64,000 nucleotides of DNA from positions 7,861,001-7,925,000 of the forward strand of contig NZ_WSRO01000002.1 of assembly GCF_009769735.1 (NCBI RefSeq), in the 5' to 3' direction. The notes under the pieces are model-generated. The model saw only the letters and a list, made by a program, of their open reading frames with translations. It ran no database searches and was not told the origin of the DNA. Numbering within the stretch: position 1 is the first letter of the stretch; every line of letters starts with the position of its first letter. Of this stretch, positions 14,921 through 21,927 are shown in pieces. The translations under genes and the position numbers were made by a program. This stretch comes from Streptomyces sp. BA2 (GTDB lineage: Bacteria; Actinomycetota; Actinomycetes; Streptomycetales; Streptomycetaceae).

Positions 14921-16147
14921 TCAGGAGCCGACGCTCACCGTGAAACGGCGCGGGTTTCCGTCGTGTGCCGCACCGGACACGTCAGGCTCTCCGTCAGGCC
15001 GGACGTCGTCGTACGGAAACGCGTAACCGATGGGCGAGTTCGCGTGCACCACACGGGCCCAGTGGTTGGTCACGTCACCCTTGTAGTAGTCCCCGGCGCC
15101 CGCACCGTTCGGCTGTTCCGCGTGCGTCAGCATGATGCTCCGGTTGAAACCGGCCGCGAGCCGCGCGAGCAGGCCCTTCTTGTCGTCGGAGTCCCCGGGG
15201 TTGTTGGTGAAGGGACCGTGGTTGCAGGTGAAGATGTCCTTCGACGTCGGCTTCGGGAACGTGTGCCCGCCGTTGAACGTCAGCGTGTCGCCGCTCACCC
15301 GCCCCGTGAACACGCCCCGGCCGCCCTGTAGATCGATCTTGAGGTCGGTGCCGCGGTACTTCTCCCACGTCTCGTCGATGTAGCTGTTCCACACGTCCCG
15401 GAACGGCATCTCATCGGGGCGGTCGAAGTACGGGGCCATGAGATTCTGCGGCGAGATGACCCGGAGTACGTCACCGCCGTCCCCGCGGATCACCAGATCG
15501 CCCCAGGGCTGACCGTCCTTCTCCTCCTGGGCGACGAGGTCGGCGGCTATCTTGTCGACGGCGCCGTCCGGCAGCGGGGCCACCGTGTGCGTGGCGTCCC
15601 CCTCCAGGGTCAGGCCGATGGGCAGGGCCGTGACGAGGTCCACGTAGCTGATGTTGGCGTACAACTGCGTGCTGTTGAAGGTGAATTCGCAGAACGACCA
15701 GGTGCGCCCGTAGTTGGGGTCCTCCTTGGTCGCGAAGGCGGGCTCGACCAGCGAAGGACCTGGGTTGAGGAAGAAGTCCAGCTTGTCGTCCCGTACGAAG
15801 TAGACGCGGGCGCCGAACATTTGAGGCAGCGTCAGGACCTTGGGCGCCGATCCCGCGGCGCCGAGCGGGATCGCGCAGTCGACCGGCAGCGGCGTCTGCG
15901 GGGCCGACGGCGAATCGGGGCGGTAGACACCCCCGTCCGGCTTCAGCAGGACCCAGCGGTCGGTGCCCTGCTCGTGTCCGGTGACGTAGGCCCGCACTTC
16001 GCCGGGCAACGACTTGTTCTGGAGGGCGAGTTCACAGGTCGCGGGCGCCGCCTTGGCGCCGGGGCTGAGGGCGCTTCCCCAGACGGGATAGGTGAGGGCT
16101 CCGGCAGCACCGGCGGCAGTGGACAGGAACACTCGACGCGAAATCAC
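14921..16147 (-). CDS. Secreted GH64 beta-1,3-glucanase
   Basis: The 408-residue protein hydrolyses beta-1,3-glucan (laminarin, fungal cell wall) outside the cell. The start is taken as GTG 16147, giving MISRRVFLSTAAGAAG, a textbook Tat signal, with GGGAG seven bases upstream; an ATG at 16183 lacks a good ribosome site. The body contains VYFVRDDKLDFFLNPGPSLVEP, WSFCEFTFN with a likely catalytic acid, NISYVDLVTALPIGLTL and FTCNHGPF. This is the pattern of the thaumatin-like GH64 laminaripentaose-producing enzymes. A perfect 16-base palindrome (16257-16272) upstream looks like a LacI-type sugar operator. Family assignment is good; product size was not determined. Confidence 0.88.
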   Translation of the reverse strand: MISRRVFLSTAAGAAGALTYPVWGSALSPGAKAAPATCELALQNKSLPGEVRAYVTGHEQGTDRWVLLKPDGGVYRPDSPSAPQTPLPVDCAIPLGAAGSAPKVLTLPQMFGARVYFVRDDKLDFFLNPGPSLVEPAFATKEDPNYGRTWSFCEFTFNSTQLYANISYVDLVTALPIGLTLEGDATHTVAPLPDGAVDKIAADLVAQEEKDGQPWGDLVIRGDGGDVLRVISPQNLMAPYFDRPDEMPFRDVWNSYIDETWEKYRGTDLKIDLQGGRGVFTGRVSGDTLTFNGGHTFPKPTSKDIFTCNHGPFTNNPGDSDDKKGLLARLAAGFNRSIMLTHAEQPNGAGAGDYYKGDVTNHWARVVHANSPIGYAFPYDDVRPDGEPDVSGAAHDGNPRRFTVSVGS

Positions 16148-16218
16148 GGAAGGTCTCCCGGGATGTGTGTGGGGGGATGTCATGCGGCCGTGGGGGGTGG
16201 CGGCCGTGTGGTGCGACC

Positions 16219-16247
16219 ACTGTCGCGTCGGCCAATTCGGCCGTCAA
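16219..16247 (-). promoter_or_regulatory. Candidate promoter of the GH64 gene
   Basis: On the minus strand TTGACG (16247-16242) is followed after 17 bases by GACAGT (16224-16219), a reasonable -35/-10 pair 72 bases before the GTG start. The -10 match is weak. Confidence 0.45.
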
Positions 16248-16256
16248 GAGTTGTGA

Positions 16257-16272
16257 CTGAGAGCGCTCTCAG
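16257..16272. promoter_or_regulatory. Perfect 16-bp palindromic operator, LacI type
   Basis: CTGAGAGCGCTCTCAG is a perfect palindrome centred on GCGC, close to the known CebR/CelR-type box TGGGAGCGCTCCCA. It sits just upstream of the -35 of the glucanase gene and about 100 bases before the divergent VOC gene, so a sugar-responsive LacI repressor probably controls the glucanase. The regulator is not identified. Confidence 0.7.
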
Positions 16273-16370
16273 AATCTTGTTTCCTTCACAAGATGGCAGC
16301 ACACGCGCACTGTCAGTGCCGGGTGTCAGACTCAGGGGGACGGAAGAGAGATACGACAAAGGAGTCGATC

Positions 16371-17165
16371 ATGCTCAATACCCGTTATGTCACGGGCGCC
16401 CCGACGTGGGTCGACCTCGGCACCCCGGATCTGGAAGGCGCCCGTGCCTTCTACCGCGCCCTCTTCGGATGGGAGTTCCAGTCGGGCGGCGCGGAATTCG
16501 GTGGATACGGCATGTATCAGGCGGACGGCAAAACCGTGGCCGGTGCCATGACCGTCCCCGCCGACCAGGCACCTCCGGCCTGGACGGTCTACTTCAAGAC
16601 GACGGACGCCGACGCGACGGTCAAGGCGGTCGAGCAGGCCGGCGGCAGCACGGTGTACGAGGCCATGGACGTCGGCGACCTCGGCCGCATGGCGGTCCTG
16701 AGCGACGCCCAGGGCGTGGGCTTCGCCGTATGGCAGCCGGGCACGAACAAGGGCCTCGACCTGGTCGACGCACCGAACAGCATGTGCTGGATGGAGCTCT
16801 ACACCCCGGACATCAAGGCGGCCCAGGAGTTCTACGGCTCCGTGTTCGGCTGGGGCTCCACGACCCAGGCCTTCGAGGGCGGTTCGTACACGATGGTGCA
16901 CCCCGCGGGCGGCACCGAGAACGACATGTTCGCCGGCCTGTGGCCGCTGTCCGACGCCCCGGAGGAAGCCGAGGCCGGGCCGTACTGGACTCCGTACTTC
17001 CAGGTGACCGACATCGACGCCGTCCTCGCCAAGGTCGAGCCGTCCGGGGGCACGGTGCGCGTGGGGCGCATGGACCTCGCGGGCGTCGGCAGCTTCGCCA
17101 AGCTCGCCGACCCCTCCGGAGCACGGTTCGCGCTGATGCAGCCGGAGGCGCCGAGCACGGGCTGA
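16371..17165 (+). CDS. VOC (glyoxalase/bleomycin-resistance-like) family protein
   Basis: The 264-residue cytoplasmic protein contains two tandem vicinal-oxygen-chelate modules: GAPTWVDLGTPDLEGARAFY with FGWEF in the first half, and CWMELYTPDIKAAQEFY with VFGW in the second. This double module is common in actinobacterial proteins labelled hydroxylase or glyoxalase-like. The ATG at 16371 has AAAGGAG six bases upstream. Its metal ligands and substrate were not resolved, so no reaction is claimed. It is divergent from the glucanase gene and precedes a WhiB-like gene. Confidence 0.88.
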   Translation: MLNTRYVTGAPTWVDLGTPDLEGARAFYRALFGWEFQSGGAEFGGYGMYQADGKTVAGAMTVPADQAPPAWTVYFKTTDADATVKAVEQAGGSTVYEAMDVGDLGRMAVLSDAQGVGFAVWQPGTNKGLDLVDAPNSMCWMELYTPDIKAAQEFYGSVFGWGSTTQAFEGGSYTMVHPAGGTENDMFAGLWPLSDAPEEAEAGPYWTPYFQVTDIDAVLAKVEPSGGTVRVGRMDLAGVGSFAKLADPSGARFALMQPEAPSTG

Positions 17166-17243
17166 GAGCTGACAGCCACCAGCTGAGAGCTGAGAGTTGT
17201 CCGCGGACGTTTCGCCACGTTCCTCACGGGTAAGCAGAAGAAG

Positions 17244-17296
17244 CCTGAAACAAGGCACGTCACGGCGTTGATCGTTCGTTGATCCCTTGTTTCGGG
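17244..17296. promoter_or_regulatory. Long inverted repeat upstream of the WhiB-like gene
   Basis: CCTGAAACAAGG (17244-17255) and CCTTGTTTCGGG (17285-17296) are complementary at 11 of 12 positions, separated by 29 bases that include the direct repeat GTTGATC twice. The element ends 21 bases before the likely start codon. It could be a pair of operator half-sites or a leader hairpin. Confidence 0.5.
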
Positions 17297-17317
17297 CGCC
17301 CTGCCAGCATCGACGGC

Positions 17318-17557
17318 ATGCAGATCGACATGACAGCCGAGCCTGAACTCGCCTGGCAGGAGCAGGCCCTGTGCGCCCAGACAGGATCCGAGTTCTTCTT
17401 CCCCGAACCGGGCAGCTCGGTGCGCGAGGCGAAGTACATCTGCCAGCTCTGCGAGATGCGCCCCGCGTGTCTCGAGTACGCCCTGGCCCACGACGAGCGG
17501 TTCGGCGTCTGGGGCGGCCTCTCGGAGAAGGAGCGGCTCAGCCTCAGACGCACGTGA
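17318..17557 (+). CDS. WhiB-like iron-sulfur transcription factor
   Basis: The 79-residue protein has the four cysteines that bind the [4Fe-4S] cluster, C19, C42, C45 and C51 (CX22CX2CX5C). The G[VI]WGG turn follows (FGVWGGLSEKER) and then a basic tail (SLRRT) that contacts DNA. Sequence around the cysteines (ALCAQTGSEFFFPEPGSS, CLEYALAHDERFG) is closest to the WhiB subgroup among those I remember. The protein is shorter at the N-terminus than WhiB itself, so it is probably a paralogue. The start may be the ATG at 17318 or the one at 17330; neither has a good ribosome site. An unusual inverted repeat lies just upstream. Confidence 0.92.
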   Translation: MQIDMTAEPELAWQEQALCAQTGSEFFFPEPGSSVREAKYICQLCEMRPACLEYALAHDERFGVWGGLSEKERLSLRRT

Positions 17558-17572
17558 ACCCTCGCGCTCTCC

Positions 17573-20053
17573 TCAGGCGTAGGTGACCGTGAACCTCCTC
17601 GTCCCCGCCGGAATGTGCACGTCGTCCCCCGTCACCGTCAGGTCGCGGCCGTCCGCCGTCGCCGCCCGCACCGGGCCGAACCGGCACGGATAGACGTACC
17701 GCACCCGCTCCGGCGCCCGCGTGATGTCCACGGTCACCTTCCGCCCGCCCGCGTCATGGGTGAGCCGGTAGCCGAAAGGCGTGCCGAACAGGTTCGGGGC
17801 GTCGTCGACGGCCACCGTCGCGCCGTCCGGCACCCAGTGGGGGCGAATGCCCGGAGCGATGTAGAGGTGCGGGTCGCGGTCCTCGTCCGCCTCGAAGAAG
17901 AGGATGTCGCGGATCAGGAGCAGATACTCCGCAGCCGCCCAGCCGTGCGGGATGTCCCCCATGTACCAAGGGCGGGAGGGGACTTCGCGGTAGTCGGAGG
18001 CGATCGGGAAGGCGTGCTGCTCGTTCCACGCGCCGAGCGCCACCGCCCGCTCCTCGGTCCGCGGCAGCGACGCGCCCACGATCCAGCCGAGCAGCGCGTC
18101 CATCCGCTCGGTGTCGCCGACCAGCAGATAGGCGTGCGCCAACTGGGTCGTGAGGTAGGGGCCGTAGGTGTTCCAGGCCGCCTCGTGCCGGTAGCCGCCG
18201 GTCACGAAGTGCTCGTACATCGTGTCGAGCGTCCAGCGGGCCGCCCGGTCGATGTCCTCGCCCAGCTTGCTGCCCATGTGCAGCCGCAGCGGGTGGAAGA
18301 AAGCCGCCGTGCCGATCATCGTCGAGTCGAGCCTGCCGACGTCGGCGGGGCCGGTCGGGATGTACGTCTCCCAGGCGCCGCGCCTGCGCTGCTCCTCCAG
18401 GACCCAGCGCACCGAGGCCGCCGTGGCCCGCTTCAAGTCGTCGAAGGCACCCCAGAGTTCGGGTACGTCGGGGGAGCCGAGCCGCTCCGCGAGCCGCGCG
18501 GCCTCGTAGAGACCGGCGATGCCCCACAGGTCGTCCCAGTAGTGCGGCTTGTCGCGCTCTCCGAGATGCTCGGCGCTCCAGCCGCTGTGCAGCAGGCCGT
18601 ACTGGTCGCGGTTGTCCCGCAGCCACCGGGCGGCGTCGATGACGTACGGCGTGTAGAGCTTCGCGCCGAACGCGGTGGACCGGCCGTGGGTCCGGTCGAA
18701 GCGGCCGATCGCCCACAGCGCCTGGCCGTTGCTGTCCCACTCGCGGTCGTCCTTCTCGTGCGGCCCGCCGTAGAAGCCGTACTCGGCGCACGGCCCGACG
18801 CGGCCCGAGCCGCGGTTGAACTTCAGCGGGTAGTGCGTGCCCAACTGGCGCTCGGCCAGGGCCGCGTCGCCGACCAGTGAGCACGCCGTGGCCTCGACGG
18901 AGGAGTCACGGATCCAGAAGGAGTCGTACACCGTCGGGCCCGGATGGATCTCGCCGTGGTCGGAGAGGATCAGGAGCTGCGAACGGCACTGACGGAACTG
19001 GTCGGCCAAATGCGCGACAGGCTGCGGCAGTTGGGGCTGCACGCCCTGCTCGATCAGCTTGCCCGTCCAGAACACACGGTTGGCCTCCTCAAGTTCCGCG
19101 GCAGGAGTGGCCTTGATCTCCGCCAGGTCGGCCGCCCCGCTGTAGAGGTCGACAGGAAGCCGTACGTCGAGCTCGAACAGCTCGTCGTCCGCTACCCGGT
19201 AGGGCCAGGCGAACGCCGCGCTGCACAGACCCGCGATCTGGTCCTGCGCCTGGAGGGCGCCGTTCAGCTTGCCGCCCGTGACGAGGTCGTGGAACGGGTT
19301 GCGGGTCAGATAGGAGTCCGGGTCGTTCGTGAAGTCCGGGTTGCCGTACGCGCCGTACTGCTCGGGAGCCGTGTCGAACACCGGACCCCAGCCGGTGTTG
19401 GTCTCCACCCGCCCCTCGTCGGACAGATGGCGCAGGAACGTCAGGCGCCGGTCGGTGATCTGGCGGCCGTTGCGGTCGTGCCGCTGGAAGCCGCTCGGCC
19501 CCGCGGGCATGACGGCCGCGCACAGCCAGCCGTCGCGCGGCTGCCCGGTCGCGCTGCCCACGGTCAGGCGGGTCACGACGAGGTCCCGCTGCCGGGCTCC
19601 GACGGCCGTCCCGAAGGTCCGCTGCACGAACTCGGTGCCGTCAGCGGTGCGGAACGTCGTCAGGACCACTGGCAGATGGGGTGCCTCCATGCGCTGGCCG
19701 AGGGTCCCCGCGTCCGTCAGCTGCGGCAGGTGGACGGCGCCGGTCGACGGCGAGTAGAGGAAGAAGGACAGGCAGTACTTGTCGTAGACCGGCTCGATCT
19801 CGCCCGCCTGTCCGATCAGGGACTCCTGACGGTGGTCCTTGACGCCCACCATGTGCCAGTAGCGGTACAGGGCATTGGAGGCGAAGGCGGCCTCCTTGGT
19901 TTCGTACGTTCCTGAGTCGAAGTCGTCGTTCCAGCGCCGGAAGGCCGCCTGCGCCCACCACGGAACGGGATAGGGCACCTCGGCCCGTCCCGCCCAGCCG
20001 CGCCACATGACCTCGTAGAACATCCACTCATGGGTCTGTGCCATCTGTGGCAT
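17573..20053 (-). CDS. Large six-hairpin glycosidase-like protein
   Basis: This 826-residue cytoplasmic protein has no signal peptide. The N-terminal half is beta-rich. The C-terminal half carries segments typical of (alpha/alpha)6-barrel glycosidases, such as YDSFWIRDSSVEATA, EWDSNGQALWAIGRF, HYWDDLWGIAGLYEAA, AAWNTYGPYLTTQLAHAYLL and GAWNEQHAFPIASDYRE. These resemble GH15/GH63/GH133-like catalytic cores, so a role in glycan or glycogen-type breakdown is plausible, but the family and substrate are not certain. The ATG at 20053 is chosen because GGGGGTGG precedes it; one ten codons earlier is possible. The C-terminus ends in a small beta-sandwich (VTVDITRAPERVRYVYP). Confidence 0.75.
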   Translation of the reverse strand: MPQMAQTHEWMFYEVMWRGWAGRAEVPYPVPWWAQAAFRRWNDDFDSGTYETKEAAFASNALYRYWHMVGVKDHRQESLIGQAGEIEPVYDKYCLSFFLYSPSTGAVHLPQLTDAGTLGQRMEAPHLPVVLTTFRTADGTEFVQRTFGTAVGARQRDLVVTRLTVGSATGQPRDGWLCAAVMPAGPSGFQRHDRNGRQITDRRLTFLRHLSDEGRVETNTGWGPVFDTAPEQYGAYGNPDFTNDPDSYLTRNPFHDLVTGGKLNGALQAQDQIAGLCSAAFAWPYRVADDELFELDVRLPVDLYSGAADLAEIKATPAAELEEANRVFWTGKLIEQGVQPQLPQPVAHLADQFRQCRSQLLILSDHGEIHPGPTVYDSFWIRDSSVEATACSLVGDAALAERQLGTHYPLKFNRGSGRVGPCAEYGFYGGPHEKDDREWDSNGQALWAIGRFDRTHGRSTAFGAKLYTPYVIDAARWLRDNRDQYGLLHSGWSAEHLGERDKPHYWDDLWGIAGLYEAARLAERLGSPDVPELWGAFDDLKRATAASVRWVLEEQRRRGAWETYIPTGPADVGRLDSTMIGTAAFFHPLRLHMGSKLGEDIDRAARWTLDTMYEHFVTGGYRHEAAWNTYGPYLTTQLAHAYLLVGDTERMDALLGWIVGASLPRTEERAVALGAWNEQHAFPIASDYREVPSRPWYMGDIPHGWAAAEYLLLIRDILFFEADEDRDPHLYIAPGIRPHWVPDGATVAVDDAPNLFGTPFGYRLTHDAGGRKVTVDITRAPERVRYVYPCRFGPVRAATADGRDLTVTGDDVHIPAGTRRFTVTYA

Positions 20054-20197
20054 GGGTTCCACCCCCGCTGCCCACCGTTGCACCGGGGCGGGCGGCCGTA
20101 AATCCGTTCAGCACGGCGGGCCTTGTGTGGTTACGCGGATACGCTGGTCCGGATCCGGCCGGGACCACGATCCGGCGGAACGGGCGGGGCGGGACGG

Positions 20198-21622
20198 ATG
20201 AGTGAGAGCGGCGGGATCAGCGAGGTGATCAGCGAGGTGATCGGCGAGGCGGACCTCGCGGTCTTCCACGACGTGGTCGGCAGGCTCCGCGAGCTTCCGG
20301 TCGACGACCCGGTGCGGCTGCGGGCCGAGCAGGTCGCCGCGTCCTTCGCCCGCGACGGACGGCTGCGCAGGCGCAAGGCGCGCGGGGCCGAACTCTCCGC
20401 CGCCGACGCGGCGGTGATGGCCGCCACCGCCACCGGGGCCGACGACCGCCGTGAGGACGCGCCGCTGGTCGGCGAGGCCTCGACGGGCCCCGCCGGGGTC
20501 TTCCGGCGGCCCCGGCCCTGCTATGTCTGCAAGGCGTCGTATCGACAGGTCGACTCCTTCTACCACCGGCTCTGTCCCGACTGCGCGGGCGACAACCGTG
20601 CGCGGCGCGCGCTGGCCACGGATCTGAGCGGGCGCCGTGCGCTGCTCACCGGGGGTCGCGTGAAGATCGGCTTCCAGCTGGCCCTGATGATGCTGCGCGA
20701 CGGCGCCGAACTCCTGGTCACCAGCCGCTTCCCGCATGACACGGAGCGGCGCTTCCGCGCTGTGCCCGGCAGCGAGAAGTGGCTCGACCGGCTCACCGTG
20801 CTCGCCGTCGACCTGCGGGACCCACGCCAAGTCATCGGCCTGTGCGATGAGTTGCGCCGAGAGGGTGAGCCGCTGGACATCCTGGTCAACAACGCGGCGC
20901 AGACGGTCCGCCGGCCGCCCGAGTCGTACGCGGCCCTGGCGGCGGGGGAGTCGGCGCGGCTGCCCGCCGGGGCCCGTGGCGCGCCCGGGTTCCGGCCGAT
21001 GGGGGCGGCCGCGGGCACCATCGCGACGCGGGGCGCGCTCGGTCTCGTCCTGCGCAAGGCCGTCCTGGGCGAGGCCGTCCTGCCCGAGGCCGCTGCCCTG
21101 CACGCGGCCGACGAGGCGGGCCTGCTGCGCGATCCATCGCCGGAGAACTCCTGGTCCGCCAGGCTCGGCGACCTCGACCCCGCCGAGGTCCTGGAGACCC
21201 AGCTGGTCAACGCGCTCGCCCCGGCGCTGCTCTGCGACCGGTTGCTGCCGCTGCTGCTCGCATCGCCGCGCCCCCGCACGTACATCGTCAACGTCACGGC
21301 GGTCGAGGGGCGCTTCGCGGTCCGCAACAAGACGGCCGGGCATCCGCACACGAACATGGCCAAGGCCGCCCTGAACATGCTCACGCGCACCAGCGCGGCC
21401 GAACTCGCCGAGCGGGGCGTGCACATGTGCGCCGTCGACACCGGCTGGATCACCGACGAGAACCCCGCCCCGAAGAAGGACCGCATCGCCGACGCGGGCT
21501 TCCGCACGCCCCTCGACGTGGTGGACGGCGCGGCCCGGATCTACGACCCCATCGTGCGGGGCGAGGCGGGTGCGCCGGTCTCGGGGGTGTTCCTCAAGGA
21601 CTACGGGGAGGCGGAGTGGTGA
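20198..21622 (+). CDS. SDR-fold protein with N-terminal zinc-ribbon-like motif and altered catalytic residues
   Basis: The 474-residue protein has an about 100-residue N-terminal region, then a four-cysteine motif (C108, C111, C126, C129; CX2C-X14-CX2C) that probably binds zinc. A short-chain dehydrogenase fold follows. The nucleotide loop is LLTGGRVKIGFQ (150-160) and the NNAG position reads NNAAQT (231-236). Where a YxxxK active site is expected there is TNMAK (385-389), so the catalytic tyrosine is replaced, and no serine stands 13 residues earlier. It may bind NAD(P) without normal SDR chemistry, or use other residues. The start at 20198 follows a G-rich ribosome site. The 5' end has short tandem repeats (GATCAGCGAGGT). 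Function is unknown. Confidence 0.82.
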   Translation: MSESGGISEVISEVIGEADLAVFHDVVGRLRELPVDDPVRLRAEQVAASFARDGRLRRRKARGAELSAADAAVMAATATGADDRREDAPLVGEASTGPAGVFRRPRPCYVCKASYRQVDSFYHRLCPDCAGDNRARRALATDLSGRRALLTGGRVKIGFQLALMMLRDGAELLVTSRFPHDTERRFRAVPGSEKWLDRLTVLAVDLRDPRQVIGLCDELRREGEPLDILVNNAAQTVRRPPESYAALAAGESARLPAGARGAPGFRPMGAAAGTIATRGALGLVLRKAVLGEAVLPEAAALHAADEAGLLRDPSPENSWSARLGDLDPAEVLETQLVNALAPALLCDRLLPLLLASPRPRTYIVNVTAVEGRFAVRNKTAGHPHTNMAKAALNMLTRTSAAELAERGVHMCAVDTGWITDENPAPKKDRIADAGFRTPLDVVDGAARIYDPIVRGEAGAPVSGVFLKDYGEAEW

Positions 21623-21691
21623 AGGTTCTGGCGGGGCGCCCGAGTTGGTGGACCTTGCTGGGCGGTGCGTTGACCTGCGGGCCGGTGGGGG

Positions 21692-21719
21692 TTGGTCGCG
21701 CAGTTCCCCGCGCCCCTTG
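21692..21719 (+). repeat. Copy of the common Streptomyces intergenic repeat
   Basis: TTGGTCGCGCAGTTCCCCGC continues into GCCCCTTG here. The same core (CGCGCAGTTCCCCGCGCCCC) recurs at 42873-42901, inverted at 42956-42984, and in a degenerate copy at 54473-54498. All copies are between genes. Confidence 0.75.
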
Positions 21720-21778
21720 CGGGGCGCTGTGCCCCGCCCCGAACTTCACGTAGCCGGCGGCTATGATCTGCCCAAGGG

Positions 21779-21852
21779 CGGGGTCGTAGCGCAGAGGCAG
21801 TCGCGGCGGTCTCCAAAACCGGAACACGCTGGTTCGAATCCAGCCGCCCCGC
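21779..21852 (+). tRNA. Atypical tRNA-Trp (CCA anticodon), possibly a pseudogene or tRNA-like RNA
   Basis: A cloverleaf can be drawn with anticodon loop CTCCAAA (anticodon CCA), T arm GCTGG-TTCGAAT-CCAGC, a three-pair D stem with GG and A21, T8 and A9. Two features are abnormal. The acceptor 5' strand is CGGGG-T-CG against CGCCCCG, leaving a bulged T between pairs five and six. The anticodon stem has a G-G mismatch at its outer pair. The helix can also extend outward by three pairs (GGG 21776-21778 with CCC 21852-21854). The CCA end is not encoded. Streptomyces normally has another, canonical tRNA-Trp, so this may be a decayed copy or specialised RNA. Confidence 0.6.
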
Positions 21853-21927
21853 CCCTCAGCAGTCGGCAATCCCGCGGCCTCGGCAATTCGCTGTCCCCCG
21901 ACCGGTCCCGCCAGGCAGAATCCGCGC

